Shown in pieces: positions 47,361 to 57,425 of a stretch of 64,000 nt of DNA. Every line of letters begins with the position of its first letter. Position 1 is the stretch's first letter. The DNA is from Quercus robur (taxonomy: Eukaryota > Streptophyta > Magnoliopsida > Fagales > Fagaceae). The notes under the pieces are model-generated. The model did not search any database, was not told the DNA's origin, and saw only the letters and a program-made list of their open reading frames with translations. The DNA is taken from the NCBI RefSeq assembly GCF_932294415.1, contig NC_065537.1, positions 52,399,802-52,463,801 of the forward strand, given 5' to 3'. Made by a program: the position numbers and the translations under genes.

Positions 47361-48357
47361 TTCCAATTTTTACTTCACTGTCTCTCTCTCTCTTCTTTTT
47401 CTGTTCAGAAAAACGAGAATTTTGAATCGCTCGAACAGAGGAAGTTGAAATCGATCGTTCGTTCGTTAATGGCGAGCGATGAGTGCGAGTGCAGAACGGT
47501 CCTCGTTGTCGTTCTACGACTCTTCAACAATTTTTCTCTCTTATTTAAATTAATTTTTATATATTTATTTATTTATTTGAAGCCGATTTTTAATAAATAA
47601 AACACAGTAGTAGCGGCCTGGGCAGCTTGCGAAGGGAAAAAAGTAGCACTAGTAGTATAGCACTCCATTTTGGTAGCTTGCGCCAGCCATCTACTACTCT
47701 TCTCTTCTCTTCTCTTCTATTCACTATTTACTACCCTACCAACCCTGGACTGGAGTAGGGGAATCTCTTTCATTATTTTTATTTTTATTGATTGATTAAT
47801 AATTCTCTCCTAATTTTTTTTTTTTTTAAATTACCAATTTTTATAAATAAGTTACGGTTAATGGAGGTAAAATGCTATATTCATACTTAAACCACTTATA
47901 ACACTCCCTCTCAAAAAAAAAAAAAAAAAACCACTTATAACACATCACGTGAGATATGGCAAAAATTGTGGAAATTTTTGTTCTCTTTAGTATTTGCTTT
48001 TTGATTTTTGGGACAACCCTCCCCCCAAGTAGTTATGATCCTGACTCCCTACAAATTACTTGCACTCTCAACAGGAAGTACGTGTGTAAAAGGACATTTT
48101 GGAAAGAAATTGGCTTTTAAGTATTTTTACTACTTTTTTTTTGGTCTGGAAAAAGTAGTATTTTACCTTTTGAGTTATTCCCCAAATAATGAGTTTTAAA
48201 TAAATCATGAATAATTGTGGGTTACTTTTTTTAGTTTTTCACTGCATGGGCCGAGTTGGGCTATGTATGGGGAAGTGGAGCCCAAAACTCTCGCAAAAAA
48301 TAAAAGGGTCATTCGCCATGCTATAGGTACCAGCAGATTTCTAAACTCGCAAGCTTA
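47361..48357. promoter_or_regulatory. E2 5' UTR and likely promoter region
   Basis: The E2 start codon complement is at 47358-47360. CT-rich text follows immediately (47376-47396), as is usual for plant leaders. A TCTTC repeat lies at 47698-47717. No TATA box can be named with confidence. The remainder is AT-rich non-coding sequence up to the MITE. Confidence 0.4.
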
Positions 48358-48662
48358 GGCCTTGTTTGGTTTAAAAAAATGGTCACTCATCACTCAGTTT
48401 TCATCACCCATCACTCATCACTCAGTTTTCATCACTCATCACTTATTACTTATCACTCATCACTTAAAACACCCCATCTTGTTTGGCACCATCACTCACT
48501 TATCATCACTCAATATTTTTCAATTATTTGTGGGCCCCATACTTGTACCTTGTGTAGCTTTTACATTTTTTTTTTTTTCCTTCAACCCCCAGTAGCTAAA
48601 TTCACTGAACCTAATGAGAAAAAAAAATAATTAAAAAAAAAAACCAAACTCATTGAACCCAG

Positions 48663-48705
<43 letters not shown>

Positions 48706-49405
48706 AGAGAGAGACGAAGAACTGAAGAAAGAATCAGTGAAGAAAAAAAAAAAAAAAAAAAGGAGTCAAGAACGAACAGTGAAAAAAAAAAAAAAAGAGA
48801 AAGAGACGAATCAGTGAAGAAAGAATCAGCGAAGAAAAAAAAAAAAAAGGAAAAGAACGGAAGACCAACCAATGAAAAAAAAAAAAAAAGATTCAAGACC
48901 GAACAGTGAAAAAAAAAGAAGAGAAAGAGACGAAGAAGAACTGAAGAAAGGATCAGTGAAAAAAAAAAAAAAAAAAAAGATTCAAGACCGAACAGTGAAA
49001 AAAAAAAAAGAGAAAGAGACGAAGAAGAACTGAAGAAAGAATCAGTGAAAAAAAAAAAAAAAAAAAAAAAAAAAGACGAAGAACTTAAGAAAGAATCAGT
49101 GAAGAAAAAAAAAAAAAAAAAAAAAGTCAAAGGTCAAAAGTTGCGGTTGTGGATCCCTCCATGTGTGTATAATTACAAAAATGTTATTGAGTGATGAGTT
49201 ATGAAAATTGAAAACAGCTAAAATGTGTTTTCAGTTTCCATAACTCATAACTCAAAAATCAGAGAATTGAGTGATGGAAACTGAGTCATGGATCATGAGT
49301 GATGGTGTCCAAACAAAAAAAATTTCCGTGGGTCCCACAAATTTTGGATGATGAGTGATGAAAACACAATCATATCACTCAAAACTCTCTCATCCAAACA
49401 ACCCC
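48358..49405. mobile_element. Tourist-type MITE, 1048 bp, with poly-A/GA tandem core
   Basis: The left end GGCCTTGTTTGG pairs with the right-end complement GGGGTTGTTTGG. TTA flanks both sides (48355-48357 and 49406-49408). Subterminal parts carry TCATCACTCATCACTCAG-type text on the left and its complement (GAGTGATGAGTTATG) on the right. The core (48660-49130) repeats a GAAGAAAGAATCAGTG + A-run + TTCAAGACCGAACAGTG unit several times. The long Phe/Ser frame on the minus strand is a product of the poly-A runs and is not a gene. Confidence 0.82.
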
Positions 49406-49408
49406 TTA

Positions 49409-51248
49409 AAGCCCACGTCAACCATTTTAAGAAAAACAATAGAAAATAACAAACTTCAAGTGAAGTGAGTACATTGGTATAAGAAGAAACCCAAAATGTT
49501 TTATCTATTCATAATAGTTGCTTAAAAAAAAAAAAAAAAAGAGGAGGTTATTTTCTCTTTGTTGGAATTACTGGGACTGAGAGTCCGGGCCTTGCAGACC
49601 CCAGGCTTATATTGCGCAGTCCAAGTCTGATGGGCTTGGAGACTTTTTTGTCAAGACCGAGTGAGAGTGAAGCTCCCATGAGTTTAAGCCCGAGGAAAGA
49701 TTGATCCAATGGAAGGGGAATGAATTTGAGCGTGCACATTATGGATTAATGGGATTTTGAAGGGCTTTCTTTCAGGACCAGTGAGTGATTGCTCTTTTTG
49801 TCATCAATTTGATCATCTCTAATGGGCTTCCTTGTTATTAGTGTGAGTTATGTTATTAGTTCATAGTTTTGGGCTTGTTATGGCCTAAGTCATGAACATT
49901 AGCTCTCCAAGCACATGTGTTACATGTGCAGGCACTATGGGAGAGTCTTTAGTCTTTTGTCTTTTTTTCACTTAGGCCTGTCCACGAGTTAAGTCGGTTC
50001 AATTTTAGACCTAACCCAGACTCGACTCATCGACGTCAGGTGGAAGGCGGAGGGACCCAAAACCAACCACCAACATCAATTGGTTGAGTCGGTTTCAAGT
50101 TTGGGTGGTGGTCGATTAGTTCGGTCAGTGGTGAAGTTTGCGCGAAATCTATAAAATGTTGCCAAAATCTTCAAATTTTTGTTGAAATTTGCTAAGATTT
50201 GGCTAATCCCACCAAATCTAGTCGAGATCTCGCCAGATTTAGCTTGATCTTACCGGATTTCTTATATAGCATCGGTCAGGTCGGGTGGCTCGGGTTTTGG
50301 AGAAGGAAACTTGCCACTTGACCCATCAGCTTCGATTCTTGGAATCGGATACTCACTGCCAACTGATTGGAGCTTCGGATCGGGCTTAAATCAAGTCAAT
50401 GTCAGGTGGTTTGGTCGGGTTTTTGGGCTCCGGTTTGGTCTAAACACCCCTATGGTGGTGGTGTAGGTTGTAGCATGGAGGGTGTGATCAAGAGCAAGGT
50501 CTCCATCCTCCACTATGTATATCACCCTAATATTGTGTAGCTAGGTCCGAACCTCGACCAATGTACTTTTTGCCACTCATGTATCAAGTTATCTACTACC
50601 ATGACCTTAACCCCAAACCTCTTGCTTGATGAGAACAATGATTTTAGGGACTCAAATTTTGGTGATTGCCTCGTGCCCTTTCAAACTAGGTATGCTCTTT
50701 GTTTTATGATATGGGTGGCAATTATGGATTGCAATGACAAAAGAGAGCGAAATAAAAATGGTAAGAAAATAATATTTTAACAATTTAAAAAAATAAAAAT
50801 AAAAATAATTATATATGTGGTGTAATGTATTTGATGGTGAGAATAGCTAAAATATGAAATATAACTTTTTTGCTTTATTTTGATTTTTTTTATATAAAAA
50901 AATTAGGATAAATTGCAAATTACCCCCTAAAGTTTGGGGGTGTTTGGATTTTACACCCCCAATTATGAAATTTTAGGGTTTAAAATCCAAATACTTCCAA
51001 AATTTAAAGAGTAAAATCCAAACACCCCTAAAATTTAGGGGATAAAATCCATATTTTGAATCTCTAGGGTGTAAAATCCAAACATTCCCAAACTTCAGGG
51101 CGTAAAATCCAAATTTTGAAATTTCAAAGTGTAAAATTCAAACACCCCCAAACTTTAAGGGTATACTTTTTTAGGGATGTAATTTGCAATTTACTAGAAA
51201 AAAAAAAAAAAAAAATAGTATGCTAGTGCTAAATTGCTAATACTCTTA
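49409..51248. other. Intergenic repeat-rich sequence
   Basis: Positions 49974-50452 may be a diverged hAT-like element: it starts TAGGCCTGTCCA and ends TAAACACCCCTA, but I see no target duplication. Positions 50920-51190 hold an alternating TAAAATCCAAACACCCC/GGGGTGTTTGGATTTTA text. A frame at 49548-49739 on the minus strand has no known domain. No gene was seen. Confidence 0.4.
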
Positions 51249-51642
51249 GAGCATTGGTATTGGTGAAGGTAAATTGCTAAAATGCTAAATTTATCGACCA
51301 AATATAACAAAATGGGCTACATTAATGGAGGAAAAACCAACATTTTTGGCTGTTAAGCTATAGTGCATAACCATCTTTGCATGTGTAGCTTGTGCACTGT
51401 AGCTTAAATGTTAAACAAAAATATATATATTTAATTAGGTCCTCCATTGTAGCTCGAATTATTAAATGATTGTTGTAGTGGATATATTATTTTATTATAT
51501 TGTTTATAATATTTTATAGTGTTGAATGCTAAAATAAAACTAATGATGTTGGGTGTTTTGTAAAGTGAGATGGTAAAATAAATAAAGTAGTTTTTTGTGG
51601 TGCCAAATTGTTAAATTTTTGCCACCACCAATGCTGATGCTC
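51249..51642. mobile_element. Tourist-type MITE, 394 bp
   Basis: The left end GAGCATTGGTATTGGTG pairs with the right-end complement GAGCATCAGCATTGGTG. The flanks are TTA (51246-51248) and TAA (51643-51645), both fitting the TWA target but not identical. The interior shares GCTACAGTGCA-type and TGTTGGGTGTTTTGTAAAG text with the 2268-3159 family and the 13.5-kb region. Confidence 0.65.
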
Positions 51643-51829
51643 TAAGGAACAAGTATAGCAAGTTAATCTATATATAAAATAATAGGTGAAGCAGAGAGAA
51701 ACTCAAATTGCAATTTCAAATTAGAACTCTAATTTTGTGCCACGTGTCCAGATTGCAATTCCAAATTAGAACTCTAATTGTGTGACATGTGTCTAGATTC
51801 ATGTGAGGATCACACCAATTTTAATATGA

Positions 51830-52325
51830 TATTAGAGTCTAATTTTGAGCCATGTGTCCCAATATATTTTTCTAAATTTAGGTGTCAAGTGAAGACCACA
51901 CCATACATACATATACAAATTTCCTTAAATCACGTAGAAGTCTTTAATGACTCTCTCGTCTCTTGGCTTTTCACGTTTGTTTTTTGTTTTTTTTTCACAT
52001 CAATCCCAATCACTCTAAAATTCTTTCTTAATTTTTGTGCCAAAGGAATTATATATATATATATATATATTTATAAAATCAAAGCTGAGAGAAAATATAA
52101 TTTAAATTCTAAATTGGATAATTAATTTTGCATCATGTATCTTATCTAAAATTTTAAATTTTTGTGCATGCATTAACACCTAACACGGAAGTTAGAAAAC
52201 CACAATAATCAAGTTCATTCACCTAAGCAAAAACATTTAACTTGCACACTATAAAAATCCCTACCATCCCATTGATTGTTCATATAAGCATAAACATGCA
52301 ACCTTCTAGAAACATTCAGCCACAT
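51830..52325 (+). repeat. Direct repeat copy A inside the Helitron
   Basis: Copy A matches copy B (53557-54063) almost base for base from GAGCCATGTGTCCCAATATA through AACATTCAGCCACAT, differing in the lengths of AT and T runs. The reader frames at 51778-52125 and 53615-53845 are parallel shadows of this repeat. Confidence 0.88.
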
Positions 52326-52785
52326 GAATGAGGAGAATTAAGTTTTCGTTAGATTCCATTTTTTCAGAAAATTGCATCCAGTCATGCCTTTATTGTTTCA
52401 TCCCCATCAGTGTATATTCTGTAACATTTATCTTATATATATGCTTTCGAGTTCAAAAATTGTATTGAGTTACTTTTTATTTGTGGCATGAAAGACTCAG
52501 GATCATTTCTTGAGAGAAGAGTTACTGGATTATGTAGAGTAAGGATACTAAACAAAAATGATGCCGAAGATTTCACAGACTATACATAGGGATACCAAGT
52601 TCTTTTCTTATATCTATATTTGTATTTTCAATCTGTAATGCTTTATTTATCCACAAATTATATTTTCATATTATTCTTTCATATCAAGTGCTCACTCAAA
52701 GATTGTCATAACCCATTTTTCATCTACAAAGTTTATAACTAATGAGATTATGATCTCGAACTAGCTAATTCCATGCAATAATTTC

Positions 52786-53135
52786 ATGGAGGTTGGGCTG
52801 TCAGGAGAGAAATTAAATATTCACACAGAACAAGGGTCAAGTAATATTCAATGGAGAAGGTTTGGAAACTCTAATCATCAAAGACTCACATGGTACAAGG
52901 TATAAATTCTGCTAATGCTTTGTCATGCTAATTATTCTTCCTGAACTATTTCTGTATACTTAATCAACACTAACCTTATCTTCATGGTTTGTCTTTATAG
53001 ACTCAATTTGATGCACCCAAAGGAAATGACCCTGTTGCATTAAACCTTGGTTCTATGGGAAAAGGGGAAGCTTGGGTTAATGGACAAAGTATTGGACAAT
53101 ATTGGGTCTCAAGAAGGGAGTCCTTCACAAACATG
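52786..53135 (+). pseudogene. Captured beta-galactosidase (GH35) exons
   Basis: Two exon-like blocks, 52786-52899 and 53001-53135, read through in one frame with GT and AG intron borders still intact. The first reads VGLSGEKLNIHTEQG and RLTWYK. The second reads [20 protein letters not shown] and [15 protein letters not shown]. These match the C-terminal part of plant beta-galactosidases, which hydrolyse terminal galactose in cell walls. The catalytic GH35 barrel is absent, so this is a fragment of an ~800-residue enzyme, not a working gene. It lies inside the Helitron in the same orientation. Confidence 0.85.
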
Positions 53136-53556
53136 GTATGCCTTAGAACTTATGTTTGGTACTTTTGTTTGAATACTTAAAATAACAATACAAGCGATTA
53201 ATTAGTAACAATACACATACAACTATTGTCACTGAGCAATAAAATGCAATTTTTCGTTTGTACTTAATAGTAAAAAGGAAGCCATTAGTTCTATGCTAAA
53301 AAATTAAAGATTTGGTCTTCCGCCTTTACTCTTATTTCAAACCCATTCTTATACAGTAAAATATTTCTTCATACTTTTAGTCGTCAAAGTGACCTTGGCT
53401 TTGTGAATTTCATTTACTATATATTTCAACATTTTTCATCAATTAGATGATGGTAAGGATTTTTTAAAATATTTTTAAATTGGGTAAAATTTATGTACAA
53501 TATCTTACGTACATTACATTAGATTTTTCAATTAAATTCAAATATAGAATTCCAAA

Positions 53557-54063
53557 TTAGAGTTCTAATTTTAAGCCATGTGTCCCAATATATTTTTCTA
53601 AATTTAGGTGTCAAGTGAAGACCACACCATACATAAATATACAAATTTCCTCAAATCACGTAGGAGTCTTTAATGACTCTCTCTGTCTCTTGGCTCTTCA
53701 CGTTGTTTTTTTTTATTTTTTTATTTATTTTTTTATTTTATCAATCCCAATCACTCTAAAATCCTTTCTAATTTTTTGTGCCAAAGGAATATATATATAT
53801 ATATATATATTTATCAAATCAAAACTGAGAGAAAATATAATTTAAATTCTAAATTGGATAGTTAATTTTGCATCATGTATCTTATCTAAAATTTTAAATT
53901 TTTGTGCATGCATTAACACCTAACACGGAAGTTAGAAAACCACAATAATCAAGTTCATTCACCTAAGCAAAAACATTTAACGCACACTATAAAAATCCCT
54001 ACCATCCCATTCATTGTTCATATAAGCATAAACATACAACCTTCCAGAAACATTCAGCCACAT
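53557..54063 (+). repeat. Direct repeat copy B inside the Helitron
   Basis: This is the second copy of the 51830-52325 segment. It lies after the captured beta-galactosidase exons, so the two copies bracket them. Confidence 0.88.
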
Positions 54064-54177
54064 TTTCCACAAAAAAGAAAAAAACATTCCTATGCCTTCA
54101 TCACTTAAAAGTTAAAACTAACACAAACTTTCACTCTCGCATAGATCTTCACATTTAACTTTCGTCTATTTCTCAAA

Positions 54178-54369
54178 TGCATAATCTTTTCTCTGAGTTT
54201 TTAAAGGCATTGAAGGTAGTTTCTCTCTATCTCCCTTGCTTTCATATTCTTATGTTTTCCCCAATTTGGGCTGCAATTTGTGCAATCATTTTTTTTTTAG
54301 TGGTATGATGAAGATCAAAAAAGCAGAGTCTCCGTTAACAAAACAAATCACACACTCCTAAGAAAAGGT
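54178..54369 (+). other. Possible second captured gene piece
   Basis: MHNLFSEFLKALK ending at a GTAGTT donor is followed, after an intron-like T-rich stretch ending TTTTTAG, by WYDEDQKSRVSVNKTNHTLL and a GTGAGT donor. Intron-like borders are present, but I recognise no family. It could be chance. Confidence 0.3.
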
Positions 54370-55426
54370 GAGTAAACGTTTTCCTTTCTTTTTGTAAAAT
54401 TTTGTTTTTGAATTATATATAAATAATAATTAAAAAAACATTATGAAGCAGGAAATTATCACTTAGAAAATAAGCAAGCAAAAAAAGAAAAAAAAAGTGC
54501 TTCACAATATCAAAAATTAAGAATTAATAATTTAAAAAAAAAAACAATATGGACAATTTACATTTTCTACCTAATAATATTCTTACAAGATTTTTTAAAG
54601 AGTTAACAAAAAATAAGAATAACTATATATCAATAGTATTTAAATTATATATATATATATATATAGGAATTATACTATGCACCTCAATGTGTATTTTTTA
54701 AGTATATCCATGCATATACATGGGGTTACAAGCTAGAACCATAAAATTTGAATCATCTGCATTTTCTAATAAAGTTTGCTAAATCATAAATTAGAACCAT
54801 CATTTGTAACTTCAAATCTCCGAATTTATACATCTAATCTACCAAACAATACCTACTAAATAATAAAGCACAATCTTTCTTGTCCAAAGCATATTTTATG
54901 TCACTGTGATGACACTGAACCATACTCATGTGGAACCACACAATAATAATAAAAAAATAAAAGGAAACCATCCACTGATCACACATCACATACCTCCCAG
55001 AAATCAATTATACGAATTCTATCAAACTATACTCATCTAAGCTAGAAGATAGACAATACAAATAGCATTTCATATACACCCAACGTACAATCCACCTATA
55101 CACACAAACCACTCTTATGCCAATTATTTATAAGCAATTACAAGTAAAGCCCCAGTTGATAAGCCATATCATATAAGGTTTGCTGGTTTGCTCGATTGAA
55201 ATTGTAAAAAAATTACATAATGCTAAGTTTTGTTAATAAAATTTTATGGTTAATAATATGAATTTAGACTTAACTAAGCCTTCTAAACATGAATAAACTC
55301 ATGATTAATAATAAAAAATAAAAAAAACCAATAGTAACACTTAACTAATAAAATGCAATTTTTTTTTTCATTGTTTATTTAATTATATCCATTCCGCACG
55401 GGTTACATACTAGTTTATATTAAAAA

Positions 55427-56569
55427 GGCGAAACTATAATGTTAGTCCCTCAAGTTTACTCTGTGTACGCAATTGGTCCCTCAAGTTTCAAGTGAGCACA
55501 ATTAGTTTCTCAAGTTTTAAAAACTGAGTTGTATTAGGCTTTTTACTAACTATCGTTAGTGGTGTTACTTATGTAACTAACAGAACAATGACTTGACATT
55601 TTTTTTTAATGATGTGGCTTTTTTATTAAAATTTATAAAATAAATTTACACATAAGAAATTCACAAACCAATATCAAATTAAAACCAGAATTTGCAATTG
55701 ATTCATGAACCCATTGCTTCCAAAAAAAAAAAAAAAAAATCACAAACACACCCACGAGAGAGAGAGAGAGAGAGAGAGAAGGGGAGAGAGTAAAGAAATC
55801 CAAGCACGGACCCGCCGCTAATGGAGACCCAAGCCTTAGTCGCTGTCGGCGATAGCCCAAGCCCTAACCGCCACTGACATCCCTACTTCTCTCGCACACT
55901 GCCTGAACATTGTGATGTGAAGGAGTACATTGAAGTGTTTTTATTCATGGATTAACGTTTTTTTTTTTTTTTTTTTTTTTTTTTGGTAAATGTACTATCT
56001 TGTGTTAGGACCAGCATCACAATCTAATGCTTTATATGATATGACACTTGGCTCAAAGGTCACCTAGGCTATTTACTTATGGTTGATGCTAAATAGTTGA
56101 GGTACCAAAGACAATTTGATGCCACAGGAAGTTCATGCAATAATAACAACAACATTTGTCTGACATTTTTGTTGATGTGAGATGCTGTCATCTTAATACA
56201 GCTATTAAAAAATGACTACTACTGTCTAGCTCAAATAAAATAGTCCAATCATGAGCAAGGGGTGGCGGTTAGGGTAGAAAATACTTTTATTTATTTATTT
56301 ATTATAATTTGGTTATTACCAGGTTGTGAATATTGTTTCTAACATGGAAACTAAATATTTTAATTTTTTAATTAAAAACATATCACATCATTCAAAAAAT
56401 TTCAAATAATTTTTCCGTTAGTCATACAAATAACACTATTAACTGTAATTAGTAAAAAAACTAATATAATTCAGTTTTTAAACTTAAGGACCAATTATAT
56501 TCGTTTCAAATTTAAGGGACTAATTGGACACAAAAAGTAAACTTTAAGAATTAATAATATAATTTCACC
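55427..56569. mobile_element. Mutator-like (long-TIR) non-autonomous element
   Basis: The left ~165 bp (GGCGAAACTATAATGTTAGT onward) pair with the complement of the right ~165 bp (GGTGAAATTATATTATTAAT onward). Shared blocks include AAGTTTACT, TTGGTCC and AAAACTGARTTRTATTAG. The flanks TATTAAAAA (55418-55426) and TATTAAATA (56570-56578) form a 9-bp duplication with one mismatch, as in MULEs. The interior has a GA microsatellite (55757-55778), a GC-rich patch (55805-55880) and a long T run (55960-55984), with no transposase. Confidence 0.7.
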
Positions 56570-56714
56570 TATTAAATAAGTTAAGAAAAATTTGTCATTA
56601 ACTCATTATTACAATAAAAATAAGGGCATAACATCTTTCAAAATTATGGATAAATCTATTGTGATTGATTTGTTATGAAAATGACATTATTGATCTACTA
56701 GATTTAGATAGTTA

Positions 56715-57090
56715 GAGCATCTCCAACAGAATCTCTAAATTTTTGTACTATTTGGAAAATGAACAGTGACTTTTACATTTTAGTTACTCACTTTTTCAAA
56801 TACATTTCCAATAGATTCTTTATCTCATTTAAATATTATTTTTTTCATTCATTATTTATTCTTTTTTTAATAACTACACATCTTCCAACATTTTTTTATT
56901 CAACACCTAATTATTATAATAGAAAAAAAGCATTTGAAGAGTGAACAGTAACTCGTCAGACTTGATGAGCTACTATTTATGAGCTAAAAAAAAAAAAATC
57001 TAAAAATAGAGAGTCTATTAAAGAGCTTTTTTTGGGTTTCACTCTCTGTCATAGAGAGAATTTTAGATTTACAATGGATTGAAGATGCTC
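56715..57090. mobile_element. Tourist-type MITE, 376 bp, GAGCATCT ends
   Basis: The left end GAGCATCTCCAACAGA pairs with the right-end complement GAGCATCTTCAATCCA. TTA flanks both sides (56712-56714 and 57091-57093). It lies 335 bp upstream of the GT47 start codon, so it is part of the promoter-proximal region of that gene. Confidence 0.75.
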
Positions 57091-57346
57091 TTAGAAGCAA
57101 TCTAATGTTGGTCCACTTGTGGAAAAAAACAAGTTTGGAAATAAAAATAAAAATAAAATGGTACTTTGAGATGGTGACTTCCCTCAATATCATATGTACG
57201 ACAATACAGATCTGACTGTCCTGCGGAAAATTATATGGTGTGAATTTGAAGCCTCTAAATCACCGACTTCCATTTTTCAAAGCTAAACAGTAAAACACAC
57301 CCCGTTCGGCAGTTTCCCATTTCTTCAGTTCTTGCAGCTAGAGCTT

Positions 57347-57350
<4 letters not shown>

Positions 57351-57382
<32 letters not shown>

Positions 57383-57388
57383 CATAAA

Positions 57389-57419
<31 letters not shown>
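57351..57419 (+). repeat. (CT)n and (AT)n microsatellites in the GT47 leader
   Basis: A (CT)n run (57351-57379) and an (AT)n run (57392-57419) end only six bases before the ATG at 57426. They probably lie in the 5' UTR. Length variation here could affect translation or make a marker. Confidence 0.85.
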
Positions 57420-57422
<3 letters not shown>

Positions 57423-57425
57423 GCA

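Larger units (their letters stand above)
51667..55413 (+). mobile_element. Non-autonomous Helitron carrying captured gene fragments
   Basis: The 5' end is TCTATATATAAAATAATAGG (starts TC). The 3' end is CCGCACGGGTTACATACTAG, with the CTRR terminus (CTAG). The junctions are A|TC on the left (A at 51666) and CTAG|T on the right (T at 55414), exactly the A-T insertion of Helitrons with no target duplication. The 3' CCG-CA-CGG stem is short. No Rep/helicase ORF is present, so mobility would need a helper. It contains beta-galactosidase exons (52786-53135) between two ~500-bp direct repeats, and a possible second captured piece near 54178-54369. Confidence 0.75.

Noticed and set aside
48582-49130. 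182-residue Phe/Ser-rich minus-strand ORF
   Set aside because: It is produced by long poly-A runs and GA-rich repeats inside a MITE. The composition is not protein-like and there is no domain.
50920-51190. Repeated AAATCCAAACACCCC text as a transposon end
   Set aside because: The copies are short, alternate in orientation and show no defined termini or target duplication.
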